Source of the DNA: Bacteroidota bacterium
Lineage (GTDB): Bacteria; Bacteroidota; Ignavibacteria; UBA10030; UBA8401
NCBI GenBank assembly: GCA_021796215.1
Contig: JAJYOK010000015.1
Span: 18,897-82,896, forward strand
Direction of reading: 5' to 3'
DNA length: 64,000 nucleotides
This document shows, piece after piece, positions 49,195-58,968 of this stretch (positions are counted from its first letter, which is position 1; each line of letters starts with the position of its first letter). The notes below the pieces were generated by a model that did no database searches, was not told where the DNA came from, and saw only the letters and a program-made list of their open reading frames with translations. The position numbers and the translations under genes are program-made.

Positions 49195-50295
49195 TCAGAA
49201 TGGTGTGTCTACTGAAAAGGTGACACCGCCCATTAATTTCCCATCATTGCCGAACGAGGATTTGTCACTGGCTACCGTAGAACCAATTGAATCGTCGAAA
49301 TTCCAGTAGGCAACCAAATTAGATTCTGTTCCACTTAGCTCAACATTCATGCTTGATTTGATCTGATCAGCTGTCAAAGCAGTCTTCCAGATGCGCACAT
49401 CATCCATTAAACCCTTAAAGTATAACTGATACGTATCATTCAACAATACACCTAAACGGAGATCCCCACTAACGTGGGTTAGTAAACCAGATGCACTTGC
49501 GTGGTGAGCAAGGTTTCCGTTTATATAGACATTTATTCCCTCTCCACTTTTGTATGTAATAGCTAGATGCGTCCAAACTCCCGTTTGCAGTGTATTAAGC
49601 AAAACCAAACGAGACCAATATTCCGACGCGCCTGTAAAATCAATTGTTACTCCATTTAGCGTGAAAGCCGGATTGAATTGAGAGTTTAATAACTCCATAG
49701 TGTATTGAAGGTTGGGTGCACCTTTAGCAATGATGTAATTGTACTGAGTATTTCCTGTTGGCTTGATCCATGCTTCAAGAGTATAGGCTGAATCAATGTT
49801 TGTCAAGGATGGGGAATCAGCGACGTCAACATACCCAGAAGAGCCATCAAATACCAATGATTTGTTTGGAGCTGTGCCGCTATTTCCCCATGTAACCGTG
49901 ACGCTGATGGATCCTGTTGTTGGGTTGAGCACCAAATTAACTGAGGTTATTTCTCCGCCAACAACCTGCACATCTTTTCCTCCGGAATATTTTAAAGCAT
50001 TTGTTCCATCATAAGCATTTACTTGAAGATGCCATGTGCCAGCTACAATATTATCGAATTCACATTGAGCCGTATCATTTGAAATTACAAATTGACTCTT
50101 TAGAGTGTCGTATCCCTGGCGAGAGAGAATTCCTACAACGCTTGCCACATTTGCCGGTACATCCTTCATTGAAAATCCTATTTTGATAGCGGAGCTGCTT
50201 TTATTTGAAAGTGATGTCCCCACCGGATTCGTTTTGTTACAAGAAAGGGATATGAACGCAATGAGAATAAAAATTGGAATTAATATTTTTTTCAT
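49195..50295 (-). CDS. LamG/concanavalin-like lipoprotein
   Basis: 366 residues. Lipobox SLSC (Cys19) after MKKILIPIFILIAFI. Residues about 40-135 resemble a small beta domain of the DUF4382/carbohydrate-adhesion sort (GTWHLQVNAYDGTNALKYSG); residues 145-340 form a LamG-like jellyroll (SLVFDGSSGYVDVADSPSLT, YTLEAWIKPTGNTQYNYIIA, GVWTHLAITYKSGEGINVYI, GLMDDVRIWKTALTADQI). Probably surface-exposed binding of glycans. Monocistronic. Confidence 0.88.
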   Translation of the reverse strand: MKKILIPIFILIAFISLSCNKTNPVGTSLSNKSSSAIKIGFSMKDVPANVASVVGILSRQGYDTLKSQFVISNDTAQCEFDNIVAGTWHLQVNAYDGTNALKYSGGKDVQVVGGEITSVNLVLNPTTGSISVTVTWGNSGTAPNKSLVFDGSSGYVDVADSPSLTNIDSAYTLEAWIKPTGNTQYNYIIAKGAPNLQYTMELLNSQFNPAFTLNGVTIDFTGASEYWSRLVLLNTLQTGVWTHLAITYKSGEGINVYINGNLAHHASASGLLTHVSGDLRLGVLLNDTYQLYFKGLMDDVRIWKTALTADQIKSSMNVELSGTESNLVAYWNFDDSIGSTVASDKSSFGNDGKLMGGVTFSVDTPF

Positions 50296-50614
50296 GACTG
50301 CCTCCTACCGGTCCCCCATGGGGGATTGGGAAAAAACTAAGAAATGTAAGTAGACACCTGAACCCCCAGCACATCGGTATTCTGTCTGCATTCCTCAATG
50401 CGTATTCACTCTCAGCAGACGGCAATATGATATGAACATTTTTCTTTTTTGTCAAGTTTTATGGGCGTCAATAATTTTCGCTGGTGCCTAATCCCGCGGC
50501 ATTGAGTATCACTTCCATCAGTCATTTTTCACCTTTTCTTCTATTTTCTTGATTCTCTTTCCTAATTTCGCTATACTTTTTCCAATATTTTCCTTGTTGA
50601 ACTTGTGGAATTGA
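50296..50614. other. 319-bp divergent promoter region
   Basis: Lies between the minus-strand lipoprotein and plus-strand fni. Includes the palindrome TCCCCCATGGGGGA (50315-50328) and, at 50567-50580, TTTCGCTATACTTTT, a promoter-like core for fni with about 30 bases of leader. No coding sequence seen. Confidence 0.5.
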
Positions 50615-51688
50615 ATGAAACACTCTCGCACCCATGCCGCAACACCTTCCCGCAAACAGGATCACGTTTTGCTGACCGTGCACAAGGATGTTGCGTTCAA
50701 ATCGAAGAGAACAGGATTGGAGCAGTGGGAATTAGTTCATAACGCGCTTCCGGAGTTGAATTTTGACGAAATTTCCACAGAAACGACGTTCCTTTCAAAA
50801 AAAATGTCGTTTCCGTTCATCATTTCTTCCATGACTGGCGGTTACACCGACGCGCGGCGAATCAATAAAAATCTGGCGGAAGTGTGTGAGGAACACCGTA
50901 TCGCGATGGGCGTCGGCAGCGAACGGCAGGCACTGGAGAATTCAGCGTTTCATTCATCATATAGCATTGTGCGTGAAGCCGCACCGTCAATTCCTATCAT
51001 CGGAAATATTGGCGCCGCCGAAGTTGCGCGCATGAATGATATTTCACCAGTACAGAAATTGATAGAATTGATCCGTGCCGACGCATTTGCCGTTCATCTT
51101 AATCCGCTGCAGGAATTTCTTCAACCGGAAGGAAACACAAATTTTCGCGGCGTGCTCGCGGGAATTGAACGGTTGGTACGTGGACTTTCCATTCCAGTGA
51201 TTGTGAAAGAGATTGGTGCCGGAATTTCGAAAAATGTTGCGGAGCGATTGCTGAACATCGGCGTTTCAATAATAGATATTGCCGGCGCGGGCGGAACAAG
51301 CTGGGCTGGTGTCGAAATTCTCCGACGCGAAGACAAAAGTTCCACTGAACGACTGAGCGAACAGTTCTGGGATTGGGGAATCCCGACAGCGGACGCACTT
51401 TTGGAAGCAGCATCGTTGAAGTCCGCCAGAGGCGGATTTCCTTCGCTCGTATTGATCGCGTCGGGCGGAATAACGAACGGCATAGAAACGGCAAAAGCAC
51501 TCGCGTTAGGTGCTGACGCGGTCGCATCTGCGCGGCCGATGATGCGGCAATTGTTTGCCGGCGGAAAGAAAATGTTGTCGAACCATCTTCACCAGTGGCA
51601 AAAAGAATTGCAGGGCGTCATGTTCTTGACAGGCGCGCGTACTATTGAAGAACTGCATCATGTCCAAATAATCCGCCGCAACATATAA
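50615..51688 (+). CDS. fni: type 2 isopentenyl-diphosphate delta-isomerase
   Basis: 357 residues. FMN-dependent family motifs: RKQDHVLLTV, FIISSMTGGYTDARRINKNL, IAMGVGSERQAL, IIGNIGAAE, LNPLQEFLQPEGNTNFRG, VKEIGAGIS, DIAGAGGTSWAGVE, LIASGGITNGIETAKALALGADAVASARP. Interconverts IPP and DMAPP. The next gene, a prenyl synthase, uses the products. Residues SARGGFPS are coded by a palindrome (TCCGCCAGAGGCGGA, 51422-51436) at a loop where relatives are shorter. Confidence 0.95.
   Translation: MKHSRTHAATPSRKQDHVLLTVHKDVAFKSKRTGLEQWELVHNALPELNFDEISTETTFLSKKMSFPFIISSMTGGYTDARRINKNLAEVCEEHRIAMGVGSERQALENSAFHSSYSIVREAAPSIPIIGNIGAAEVARMNDISPVQKLIELIRADAFAVHLNPLQEFLQPEGNTNFRGVLAGIERLVRGLSIPVIVKEIGAGISKNVAERLLNIGVSIIDIAGAGGTSWAGVEILRREDKSSTERLSEQFWDWGIPTADALLEAASLKSARGGFPSLVLIASGGITNGIETAKALALGADAVASARPMMRQLFAGGKKMLSNHLHQWQKELQGVMFLTGARTIEELHHVQIIRRNI
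51422..51436 (+). repeat. palindromic insert within fni
   Basis: TCCGCC-AGA-GGCGGA, perfect, in frame, just before the conserved IASGG strand. A related start CTCCGCCAGAGGCG occurs at 57761-57774. Confidence 0.6.
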
Positions 51689-51716
51689 TTACCGGCGCTG
51701 ACAGAGAAAAAAGTTC

Positions 51717-52727
51717 ATGGCTCATTTCAAAGAGAAATATCATACTTACAAAACGCTGATAGAACACAGGCTCGCTCATTGTGTTACAAAAAGCGAACCG
51801 GTATCGTTATATGCGCCGTTGAAGTATATTCTTTCCGGCGGCGGAAAACGTATCAGGCCGATGCTTATTTTGCTCTCCTGTGAAGCTGTAGGAGGAAAAG
51901 CGCGCCAAGCACTCCACGCCGCTGTTGCAATTGAAATCGTTCACAACTTCACACTTGTGCATGACGACATTATGGACCACGCCGCATCGCGCCGGGGCAG
52001 ACCGACTGTTCATATAAAATGGGATGAAAATGTCGCCATTCTCGTTGGCGATGAACTTGTGGCACTGGCGTACCGGGAATTGCTCAAAACGCAATCGCCG
52101 GCAATTGCACGGGTGGTTGAGATTTTTACCGAAGGCGTTGTTGAAGTATGCGAAGGACAGGCGTACGATAAGGAATTTGAAACGCAAAAAAATGTTTCTC
52201 TAAATGATTACCTTTTGATGATAGGAAAAAAGACGGGCAAGCTTGTTGCGGTTGCATCAGAAATAGGCGCGGTGGTCGGCGGCGGCACTGCGGCAGAGAT
52301 CCGTGCGTTAAAATCATACGGCGCTTTGCTCGGCAGAGCGTTCCAAATTCAAGATGATTTGCTGGACGTCGTTGCGGATGAAAAGGAATTCGGAAAAACT
52401 ATCGGCGGTGATATTACGGAAGGAAAAAAGACATTCCTGCTCATTGAAGCATACCGCCGTGCGCGCGGTGCCGATAAAAAACTTCTTCGCAGCATTATTA
52501 TGAACCATGGCGCCCCGTTGAAGACGGGTAAGCCTCAGGCTCAAAGTACCGTCTGCGTTGCCGATGTACGTGAGATCTATCACCGGTATGGCGTTATCGA
52601 AGAGGCTCGCCGCCTGATTACAAGAGATACCGTCAATGCGAACCGTCATTTGAACATGCTGAAGCCAAGCGATGCGCGGGCAATGCTATACGGCTTTTCA
52701 GAATTGCTGCTGAACAGGAATTACTAA
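51717..52727 (+). CDS. polyprenyl diphosphate synthase
   Basis: 336 residues. First aspartate-rich motif VHDDIMDHAASRRGRPTVH, second FQIQDDLLDVVADEKEFGKT, plus ILSGGGKRIRPMLILLSCEA. The absence of bulky residues just before the first motif suggests a medium or long chain product, such as the side chain of menaquinone, but the length cannot be fixed by eye. It follows fni by 28 bases. Residues KTGKPQAQSTVC are coded by a palindrome (52523-52553) between helices. Confidence 0.93.
   Translation: MAHFKEKYHTYKTLIEHRLAHCVTKSEPVSLYAPLKYILSGGGKRIRPMLILLSCEAVGGKARQALHAAVAIEIVHNFTLVHDDIMDHAASRRGRPTVHIKWDENVAILVGDELVALAYRELLKTQSPAIARVVEIFTEGVVEVCEGQAYDKEFETQKNVSLNDYLLMIGKKTGKLVAVASEIGAVVGGGTAAEIRALKSYGALLGRAFQIQDDLLDVVADEKEFGKTIGGDITEGKKTFLLIEAYRRARGADKKLLRSIIMNHGAPLKTGKPQAQSTVCVADVREIYHRYGVIEEARRLITRDTVNANRHLNMLKPSDARAMLYGFSELLLNRNY
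52523..52553 (+). repeat. 31-nt palindromic insert within the prenyl synthase gene
   Basis: GACGGGTA-AGCC-TCA-GGCT-CAAAG-TACCGTC, nested arms. Codes a loop TGKPQAQST not expected in the family. Confidence 0.6.
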
Positions 52728-52815
52728 TTTTTCTCACTGCAAAGGTCTCAAAGAAATGAATGAAAATGAAGTGTTCAACCATAACTCTGCATCCTTCGCG
52801 GTGAAGAATTAAACG

Positions 52816-53082
52816 ATGATCATCAAAGAAATTGTCATTAAAAACCGGGCGGGATTGCATACGCGACCGGCGGCAGCGCTGGTAAAAATGGCGGCACAAT
52901 TCAAAGCAGATTTTTATATTCTTAAAGACGACCTTGAAATCAATGGAAAAAGCATTATTGGTGTGATGACGCTCGCGGCGGAACAAGGCGCGCCATTAAA
53001 ACTCCGTTTCGATGGAGAAGACGAACAAGCAATGTCGGATGCGATAGTCGGATTGTTTGAACGCGGTTTTGACGAAGCATAG
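52816..53082 (+). CDS. ptsH: phosphocarrier protein HPr
   Basis: 88 residues. His15 in RAGLHTRPAAALV is the site phosphorylated by EI; Ser46 in INGKSIIGVMTLAA is conserved, so regulation by an HPr kinase is possible, though none is in the window. Followed after 1 base by ptsI. No EII permease is nearby, so the pair may act in regulation. Confidence 0.96.
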   Translation: MIIKEIVIKNRAGLHTRPAAALVKMAAQFKADFYILKDDLEINGKSIIGVMTLAAEQGAPLKLRFDGEDEQAMSDAIVGLFERGFDEA

Positions 53083-53083
53083 T

Positions 53084-54865
53084 ATGGACGAAAAATTGGA
53101 AATAACGCCACAGGAAAAACAAGAAATAATTCTTCGCGGTATTCCTGCGTCTGCGGGAATTGTGATGGGGCACGCGCACATTTTTACAAAACATATTCCG
53201 CGCGTCGAAGAAAAAGTTATTTTGCTGGACGATGCGCCGAAAGAAATCGAGCGGCTGCGCCATGCTGTTGAACGGTCTGAAAAAGAATTATCAAAAATTC
53301 TTTCCTATGCCGAGCAAAAAATCGGCAACAGCAAAGCAAAAATTTTTGAAGCTGAAATCATGATTCTTAATGATGTGGTGCTGTTTGAGGCAATCTACAA
53401 CCGCATCGCCAACGAATTAAAGAATGCAGAATTCGTCGTGCATGACGAGATCACAAAGTATCAGCGGCTGATGCTCGAATCAAGCGACGAGTATATGCGG
53501 GAACGCACTCACGACGTCGAAGATGTGAAGAACCGCATCATCCGTAACATCCAGCAAGAAAAACTCATTTCGCGCTTCGCAGGACGTTCGATCATCGTGT
53601 CGCAATCGCTCACTCCGGCGGACACGATTCTCTTCAGCCGTAACGAAATTCTTGCTTATGTCACCGACATGGGAGGTGTGACTTCTCATGCTGCATTGCT
53701 TTCGCGTTCGCTCAAAATTCCTGCTGTCGTCGGCTTAAAGGAAGCCACGAAGCATGTTCAGGAAGGTGACTTCATGATCGTTGACGGCTACGGAGGAACC
53801 GTCGTTCTCAATCCGAGTGAAACAACAATCAAAGAATATGAAGTTCGCAACAAACGGTACATCGAATTTGAAAAACGCCTTAACGACTTACGCGATCTTC
53901 CCGCAAAAACTTTAGACGGGCAGCGTGTCGAATTATCGTGCAACATTGAGTTTGCCGAAGAAATAAATTTTGTTGACGCACAAGGCTCCGATGGCATCGG
54001 ATTGTACCGCGCTGAAGGGCTGCTGATGGGGCGCGACACGTTCCCAACGGAAGACGAACAGTACCGGGAATACAATCTGATTGCCGAAAAATGTTATCCC
54101 CGCAAAGTCATTATGCGCACATTCGATATCGGCGGCGATAAAGTAGTATCGCAGGCAGGTGAGGAAGAAAATCCGTTCCTCGGCTGGCGCGGCATTCGTA
54201 TCGGCCTGGATCGCCCTGAAATATTCGTTACGCAGCTTCGCGCGATGCTGCGTGCAAGCGTGAAGAAAAATGTCTGGGTGATGTTTCCGATGGTAGCAAA
54301 CGTGAAGGAAGTGCGGAAAGCAAAAATCCTCGTCGAGCATGCAAAGTCGAGCCTGCGCAGTCAGCATATTCCTTTCGATGAAGAAATGAAAATCGGCGTT
54401 ATGATCGAAGTTCCGTCGGCGGCTGTGATGGCGGGAGACATTGCGAACGAAGTCGGATTCCTCAGCATCGGAACGAACGATCTTATTCAATATCTTCTTG
54501 CCGTTGATCGCGGCAACGAAAATGTTTCAGAACTCTATCAGGAATTTGATCCCGCGGTAATCCGCACCATTCATCATATTATTAAAGAAGCGCATGAGCA
54601 TCATATTCCCGTCGGTATGTGCGGCGAAATGGCCGGCGACCCGGTGGCGACATTATTGTTACTCGGGCTGGGAATTGATGAGCTGAGTGTCATTCCGACC
54701 GTGCTGCCGGAAATTAAAAAAATCATTCGCTCTGTTCGATTGAAAGAAGCAAAGCGCATCGCCGCACAAGCGCTGAAACTTTCCACCGAAGACGAAGTGA
54801 AAGAATTTCTCAAAGCACACGTAAAACGTGTATCGCCTGATATTCCGATGTCGGAAACGGAGTGA
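53084..54865 (+). CDS. ptsI: PTS enzyme I (phosphoenolpyruvate-protein phosphotransferase)
   Basis: 593 residues from the ATG at 53084, 1 base after ptsH. N-terminal HPr-interacting helices, phosphohistidine loop GGVTSHAALLSRSLKIPAVV, PEP-binding barrel with GIGLYRAEGLLMGR, MRTFDIGGDKV, NPFLGWRGIRIGLDRPEIF, FLSIGTNDLIQYLLAVDRGN, and GMCGEMAGDP with the catalytic Cys. Transfers phosphate from PEP to HPr. Confidence 0.96.
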   Translation: MDEKLEITPQEKQEIILRGIPASAGIVMGHAHIFTKHIPRVEEKVILLDDAPKEIERLRHAVERSEKELSKILSYAEQKIGNSKAKIFEAEIMILNDVVLFEAIYNRIANELKNAEFVVHDEITKYQRLMLESSDEYMRERTHDVEDVKNRIIRNIQQEKLISRFAGRSIIVSQSLTPADTILFSRNEILAYVTDMGGVTSHAALLSRSLKIPAVVGLKEATKHVQEGDFMIVDGYGGTVVLNPSETTIKEYEVRNKRYIEFEKRLNDLRDLPAKTLDGQRVELSCNIEFAEEINFVDAQGSDGIGLYRAEGLLMGRDTFPTEDEQYREYNLIAEKCYPRKVIMRTFDIGGDKVVSQAGEEENPFLGWRGIRIGLDRPEIFVTQLRAMLRASVKKNVWVMFPMVANVKEVRKAKILVEHAKSSLRSQHIPFDEEMKIGVMIEVPSAAVMAGDIANEVGFLSIGTNDLIQYLLAVDRGNENVSELYQEFDPAVIRTIHHIIKEAHEHHIPVGMCGEMAGDPVATLLLLGLGIDELSVIPTVLPEIKKIIRSVRLKEAKRIAAQALKLSTEDEVKEFLKAHVKRVSPDIPMSETE

Positions 54866-54911
54866 CTCGGACGCAACAGAAAATTTTTACAGACAATTAG
54901 GGAAATCAAAT

Positions 54912-55961
54912 ATGACTTCAGAACACATCGCTCAACAAGACCCATCAAACATGCGGCGGCTTATCGTTGACTTTCCGAAACAGGCAGAAGAAGCCGCTGC
55001 TATCGGCGAAGCGGCAAACATTAAGCTGCCCGTTGCTTCAGTCCGGAATATTGTTATCAGCGGACTCGGCGGATCGGCAATCGGCGGCGATCTGCTCCGC
55101 TCATATCTTTCCGGCGAAATTAAAGTGCCAATTGCCGTCAACCGATATTATTTTCTGCCGCACTATGTGAGTGACAAATCGTTGGTGATCATTTCCAGTT
55201 ATTCCGGCAACACGGAAGAAACCATCTCTTCTCTTAAAGATGCGGCAAAGAGGAAAGCAAAAATTTTGTGCATCACTTCCGGTGGTGCTGTAAAAAGATT
55301 TGCAGAACAAAAAAAGTATCCCCTTATCGAAATTCCGGGCGGTCTTCCCCCGCGCGCCGCGCTTGGTTACTCGTTCTTCCCGACGCTGATCGCACTTTCA
55401 AAACTCGGGCTGGTTCGTTCAAAGAAAAAGGAAATCAAAGAGACGCTTGCATTGTTACAAAAGAAGGCAGCTATGTATTCAGATAACACGGGAGAAAATA
55501 ACTCAGCACTGAAGCTTGCAATGGAGCTGCAGGGAAAACTGCCGGTTATCTACTCCTCTGTCGACCGGTTTGACACAGTAAGTGTGCGGTGGCGCGGACA
55601 GTGTGCAGAAAATGCCAAAATGCTCTCATATGGCAACGTGTTTCCTGAATTGAATCATAACGAAATCGTCGGATGGGAAGTCCAGAAAGATGTTATGAAG
55701 AAAATTCACGTTGTCATTCTGCGTGACCGGGAAGATTACTCGCGCGTGCAGCACCGTATGGAAATCACGAAAAATATTATCGGAGAGCTTGCCGGCGGAA
55801 TTACCGAGGTTCAGAGTGAAGGAAAATCACTGCTCGCACGAATGTTCTCGCTTTTGTATTTGGGCGATTGGGTCAGCTTTTATCTTGCGATGCTGAACAA
55901 TGTTGACCCGACGCCGGTAAAGAAAATTGATTTCCTGAAAAACGAGCTAAGCAAAGTATAG
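54912..55961 (+). CDS. bifunctional phosphoglucose/phosphomannose isomerase
   Basis: 349 residues from the ATG at 54912 (GGGAAA upstream). Two SIS domains; VISGLGGSAIGGDLLRSYL, ISSYSGNTEETISSL, PGGLPPRAALGYSFFP, WRGQCAENAKML, ELNHNEIVGW and the C-terminal GDWVSFYLAMLNNVDPTPV identify the archaeal/bacterial PGI/PMI family, which interconverts fructose 6-phosphate with glucose 6- or mannose 6-phosphate. Confidence 0.94.
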   Translation: MTSEHIAQQDPSNMRRLIVDFPKQAEEAAAIGEAANIKLPVASVRNIVISGLGGSAIGGDLLRSYLSGEIKVPIAVNRYYFLPHYVSDKSLVIISSYSGNTEETISSLKDAAKRKAKILCITSGGAVKRFAEQKKYPLIEIPGGLPPRAALGYSFFPTLIALSKLGLVRSKKKEIKETLALLQKKAAMYSDNTGENNSALKLAMELQGKLPVIYSSVDRFDTVSVRWRGQCAENAKMLSYGNVFPELNHNEIVGWEVQKDVMKKIHVVILRDREDYSRVQHRMEITKNIIGELAGGITEVQSEGKSLLARMFSLLYLGDWVSFYLAMLNNVDPTPVKKIDFLKNELSKV

Positions 55962-56028
55962 GGAAGAACTTCTAGTTTCAAAGTGAAGGTTCAAACGGCG
56001 AGCATTGACAAAGCGGCGGGTGGCGACA

Positions 56029-58872
56029 ATGAAGTTTCGGAAATTTCTTTTTTTGTTCTCTCTGATTCTCTGCACCGCCTCGCTTCACGCCCAATTCTAT
56101 TATTTCGGACGCAATAAAGTTCAGTATACTGAATTCGATTGGCATATTCTCCACACCGAACATTTCAACGTTTATTATTATCCCGAAATGAAGGAGCTTG
56201 CCGAGCAAGGCGCGTACTTTGCCGAACAAAGTTACCGGCTTCTCGAAAGCAAATTCAATCAAACCATCGCCGGTCGCATTCCACTTATCTTCTACAGTTC
56301 GCATCTCCATTTCGAACAAACGAATACGACGCCGGGATTTATTCCCGAAGGCGTCGGCGGATTTTTTGAATTTCTCAAAGGGCGCGTTGTCATTCCCGCC
56401 GACGGCTCCCTTGCACAATTCCGCCACGTCATCCGCCACGAACTTGTGCACGTTTTTATGACGAGTAAACTCAACCGCGTTCTCGCCGACCACCGCCTTC
56501 CTTCAGACCGAACAGCGCCGCTCTGGTTTACCGAAGGATTAGCAGAAGCGTGGTCAACGGATTGGGATGATCAGGCGGAAATGGTGATCCGCGATGCGGT
56601 GCTTAACAATTACATTGTACCGCTTTCAAATATGGATCAGATTTACGGCACGTTTCTGATGTATAAAGAAGGGCAGAACATTATTCGTTTTATTGAGCAG
56701 CGATATGGCGAAGAAAAAGTTCTCCTGCTCATGGAAAATTTCTGGCGCAGCGGATCGTTCAGCGATGTCATGAAGGCAACCATCGGCAAGGATTACCGGC
56801 AATTTGATGAAGAATGGCTCTATGCGCTCAAGAAAAAATATTACCCCTTGCTCGCTTCCAGCGATTATGCAGCGCAATCCGCGCAGACGCTCGTAAAGGA
56901 CGGCTTCAATTCAAAGCCGGTATTTTATGACAACAACGGCGTGCGCGAAATATATTTCATCGGCAATTATACAGGCTATACATCAATTTATAAAATCCGT
57001 CTTGACTCAACGAAGGCAGAACAAAAGCCACAGCTTGTTGTTGCCGGAGAGCGTTCGGAAGAATACGAAACGTTCCATCTTTTCCAAAGCAAACTTTCCA
57101 TTTCGCAGGATGGCCGTCTTGCGTTCGTCACGAAAAGCGGCGAAGCCGATGCGCTTCATATTTGGAATGTCAAAACACATTCGGAAATCGCATCATATCA
57201 ATTTCGCAATCTCGTCTCGCTCGAATCACCAAGCTGGTCTCCGGACGGAACGGAGCTTGTTTTCGCCTCGGTAGATAAATCCGGCAAACGCGATCTTTAT
57301 CTCTATACACCGGCGACGGAAAGCCTTGTTCAGTTGACACATGATGTGTATGATGACCGCGATCCGGTCTGGTCGCCGGACGGGAAATCTATTGTGTTCA
57401 GTTCGGACCGGGATCAATATGGAATGCAGTTGATTTACAATCTTTTTGAATTTGATTTGAAAACCGGGGCAATTTCTTATCTCACATCAGGGAAAGAAAA
57501 CTACTATTCCCCGTCGTTTTCGCCCGATGGGAAATATCTTACGTTTACATCCGATGCGGACGGTGCACAAAATATTTGGGCAATAAAAACGGACGATGTT
57601 GTTCAGCATCCGCTTTCGTATTCGATGCGGAAAATAACTTCGTTCTCGAATGCAGCATTCGACCCTGAATGGACCGACAACAACGAACTCGTATTTGCAG
57701 GATTTGAAAACTACAGCTTCAGAATTTATGCGATAGACAGCGTATCGGAACGAATTGATTCTCCGCCAGAGGCGCAAAGCGGCGCCCTTCACAAATTCAC
57801 TCCGCAATTGTACGCCGCGGGCACGTGGAGCGCTCAGTCTCTTGAAGCCGATACCAGCGTTCACTCGATGAAATATAAAGGCGACTACTCGCTTGATATT
57901 GCGCAAAGCGAGGTGGGCAACGATCCGGTGTTCGGCACAACCGGCGGAGCCGCAGTTGCATTAAGCGATATTCTGGGAAATGACCAATATTATTTTCTGC
58001 TCTATAACACTGCGCAGACATCAGACCAATTTCTTGAAAGCTTCAATGTTGCGGTGTCGAAAATTTCTTTGAGCCAGCGAACAAATTATGCGACCGGAAT
58101 TTTCCATTTATCCGGCAATCGCTACGACCTCACCGACCCTGACCTTTATTATTATGAGCGTGACTTCGGCGGCTACTTTGCACTCAGTTATCCCCTTTCC
58201 ACATTTGAGCGTTTTGAGACTGTCACCTCGCTCACCAATTCCGATAAAGAAACATTCACTTCCATTCGCCCGCGCAAAGCCCTGCTTGTCAGTAACAGCA
58301 TCTCATTCGTACACGACAACTCACTCTGGGGTCCAACTGGGCCGTTAGATGGTTCGCGTTTCATCGCCACACTTGGCTACACAACCGACATTCAATATTC
58401 CAATGTAAATTATTATACGGTGATCGTTGACTACCGAAAATATTTCCGTCTCAGCCGACGAAGCGCATTCGCTTCCCGTTTTGAAGCACTGTTAAATGAC
58501 GGCCGTGAAGCTCGCCGCTTCATCATGGGCGGAAGCTGGGATTTGCGCGGCTACCCGCTCTGGTCCATTCGCGGAAAAAAAATGTGGCTGACAAGCCAGG
58601 AACTTCGCTTCCCATTCATTGATCAAGTCGGTGTCCGCTTTCCGTTCGGCGGTATCGGACTCGGCGCTCTTCGCGGCGCTGTATTTTTCGATGCGGGAAA
58701 TGCTTGGGACGACCACTACACCACAACCCTCGGTTCAATCGGAGGCGGTGTTCGAATGAATATCGGCGGCGTTCTTGTTTTACGCTATGACGTCGGCAAA
58801 CAAATTCAGGATAATTTCACACGGCTTCAACGTGGATTATTTTATCAATTCTTTTTGGGATGGGATTTTTAA
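56029..58872 (+). CDS. gluzincin peptidase - TolB propeller - outer-membrane barrel fusion
   Basis: 947 residues from the ATG at 56029, opening a signal peptide (MKFRKFLFLFSLILCTASLHA). Residues about 25-280 form a peptidase-MA-like zinc domain with HELVH and the downstream Glu in FTEGLAEAW. Residues 290-590 are TolB/WD40-like repeats (SWSPDGTELVFASVDKSGKR, VWSPDGKSIVFSSDRD, SFSPDGKYLTFTSDADGAQN). The last 320 residues are beta-barrel-like, ending GLFYQFFLGWDF, as in the BamA/surface-antigen family. A surface or outer-membrane protease anchored by its own barrel. RIDSPPEAQSGAL includes a palindrome-coded loop. Confidence 0.88.
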   Translation: MKFRKFLFLFSLILCTASLHAQFYYFGRNKVQYTEFDWHILHTEHFNVYYYPEMKELAEQGAYFAEQSYRLLESKFNQTIAGRIPLIFYSSHLHFEQTNTTPGFIPEGVGGFFEFLKGRVVIPADGSLAQFRHVIRHELVHVFMTSKLNRVLADHRLPSDRTAPLWFTEGLAEAWSTDWDDQAEMVIRDAVLNNYIVPLSNMDQIYGTFLMYKEGQNIIRFIEQRYGEEKVLLLMENFWRSGSFSDVMKATIGKDYRQFDEEWLYALKKKYYPLLASSDYAAQSAQTLVKDGFNSKPVFYDNNGVREIYFIGNYTGYTSIYKIRLDSTKAEQKPQLVVAGERSEEYETFHLFQSKLSISQDGRLAFVTKSGEADALHIWNVKTHSEIASYQFRNLVSLESPSWSPDGTELVFASVDKSGKRDLYLYTPATESLVQLTHDVYDDRDPVWSPDGKSIVFSSDRDQYGMQLIYNLFEFDLKTGAISYLTSGKENYYSPSFSPDGKYLTFTSDADGAQNIWAIKTDDVVQHPLSYSMRKITSFSNAAFDPEWTDNNELVFAGFENYSFRIYAIDSVSERIDSPPEAQSGALHKFTPQLYAAGTWSAQSLEADTSVHSMKYKGDYSLDIAQSEVGNDPVFGTTGGAAVALSDILGNDQYYFLLYNTAQTSDQFLESFNVAVSKISLSQRTNYATGIFHLSGNRYDLTDPDLYYYERDFGGYFALSYPLSTFERFETVTSLTNSDKETFTSIRPRKALLVSNSISFVHDNSLWGPTGPLDGSRFIATLGYTTDIQYSNVNYYTVIVDYRKYFRLSRRSAFASRFEALLNDGREARRFIMGGSWDLRGYPLWSIRGKKMWLTSQELRFPFIDQVGVRFPFGGIGLGALRGAVFFDAGNAWDDHYTTTLGSIGGGVRMNIGGVLVLRYDVGKQIQDNFTRLQRGLFYQFFLGWDF
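57761..57786 (+). repeat. palindromic segment within the peptidase-barrel gene
   Basis: CTCCGCCAGAGGCGCAAAGC followed by GGCGCC; codes SPPEAQSGA between propeller and barrel. Shares TCCGCCAGAGGCG with the fni insert. Confidence 0.45.
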
Positions 58873-58881
58873 CTCTTCATC

Positions 58882-58968
58882 AACCAAAGAGCACGAAGGA
58901 GCGCAAAGGCATTGAAGGTAAAAGCAGCAAAAAATCTGTTCGTATTTCTTTGTGAACTTCGTGAATAT
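58882..58968. repeat. CACGAAGG/CTTCGTG inverted repeat region
   Basis: AGCACGAAGGAGCGCAAAGG near 58882-58901 and TTTCTTTGTGAACTTCGTG near 58950-58968 are complementary in part. Resembles the repeat at 27475-27522. It overlaps the annotated 5' end of the next gene. Confidence 0.5.
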
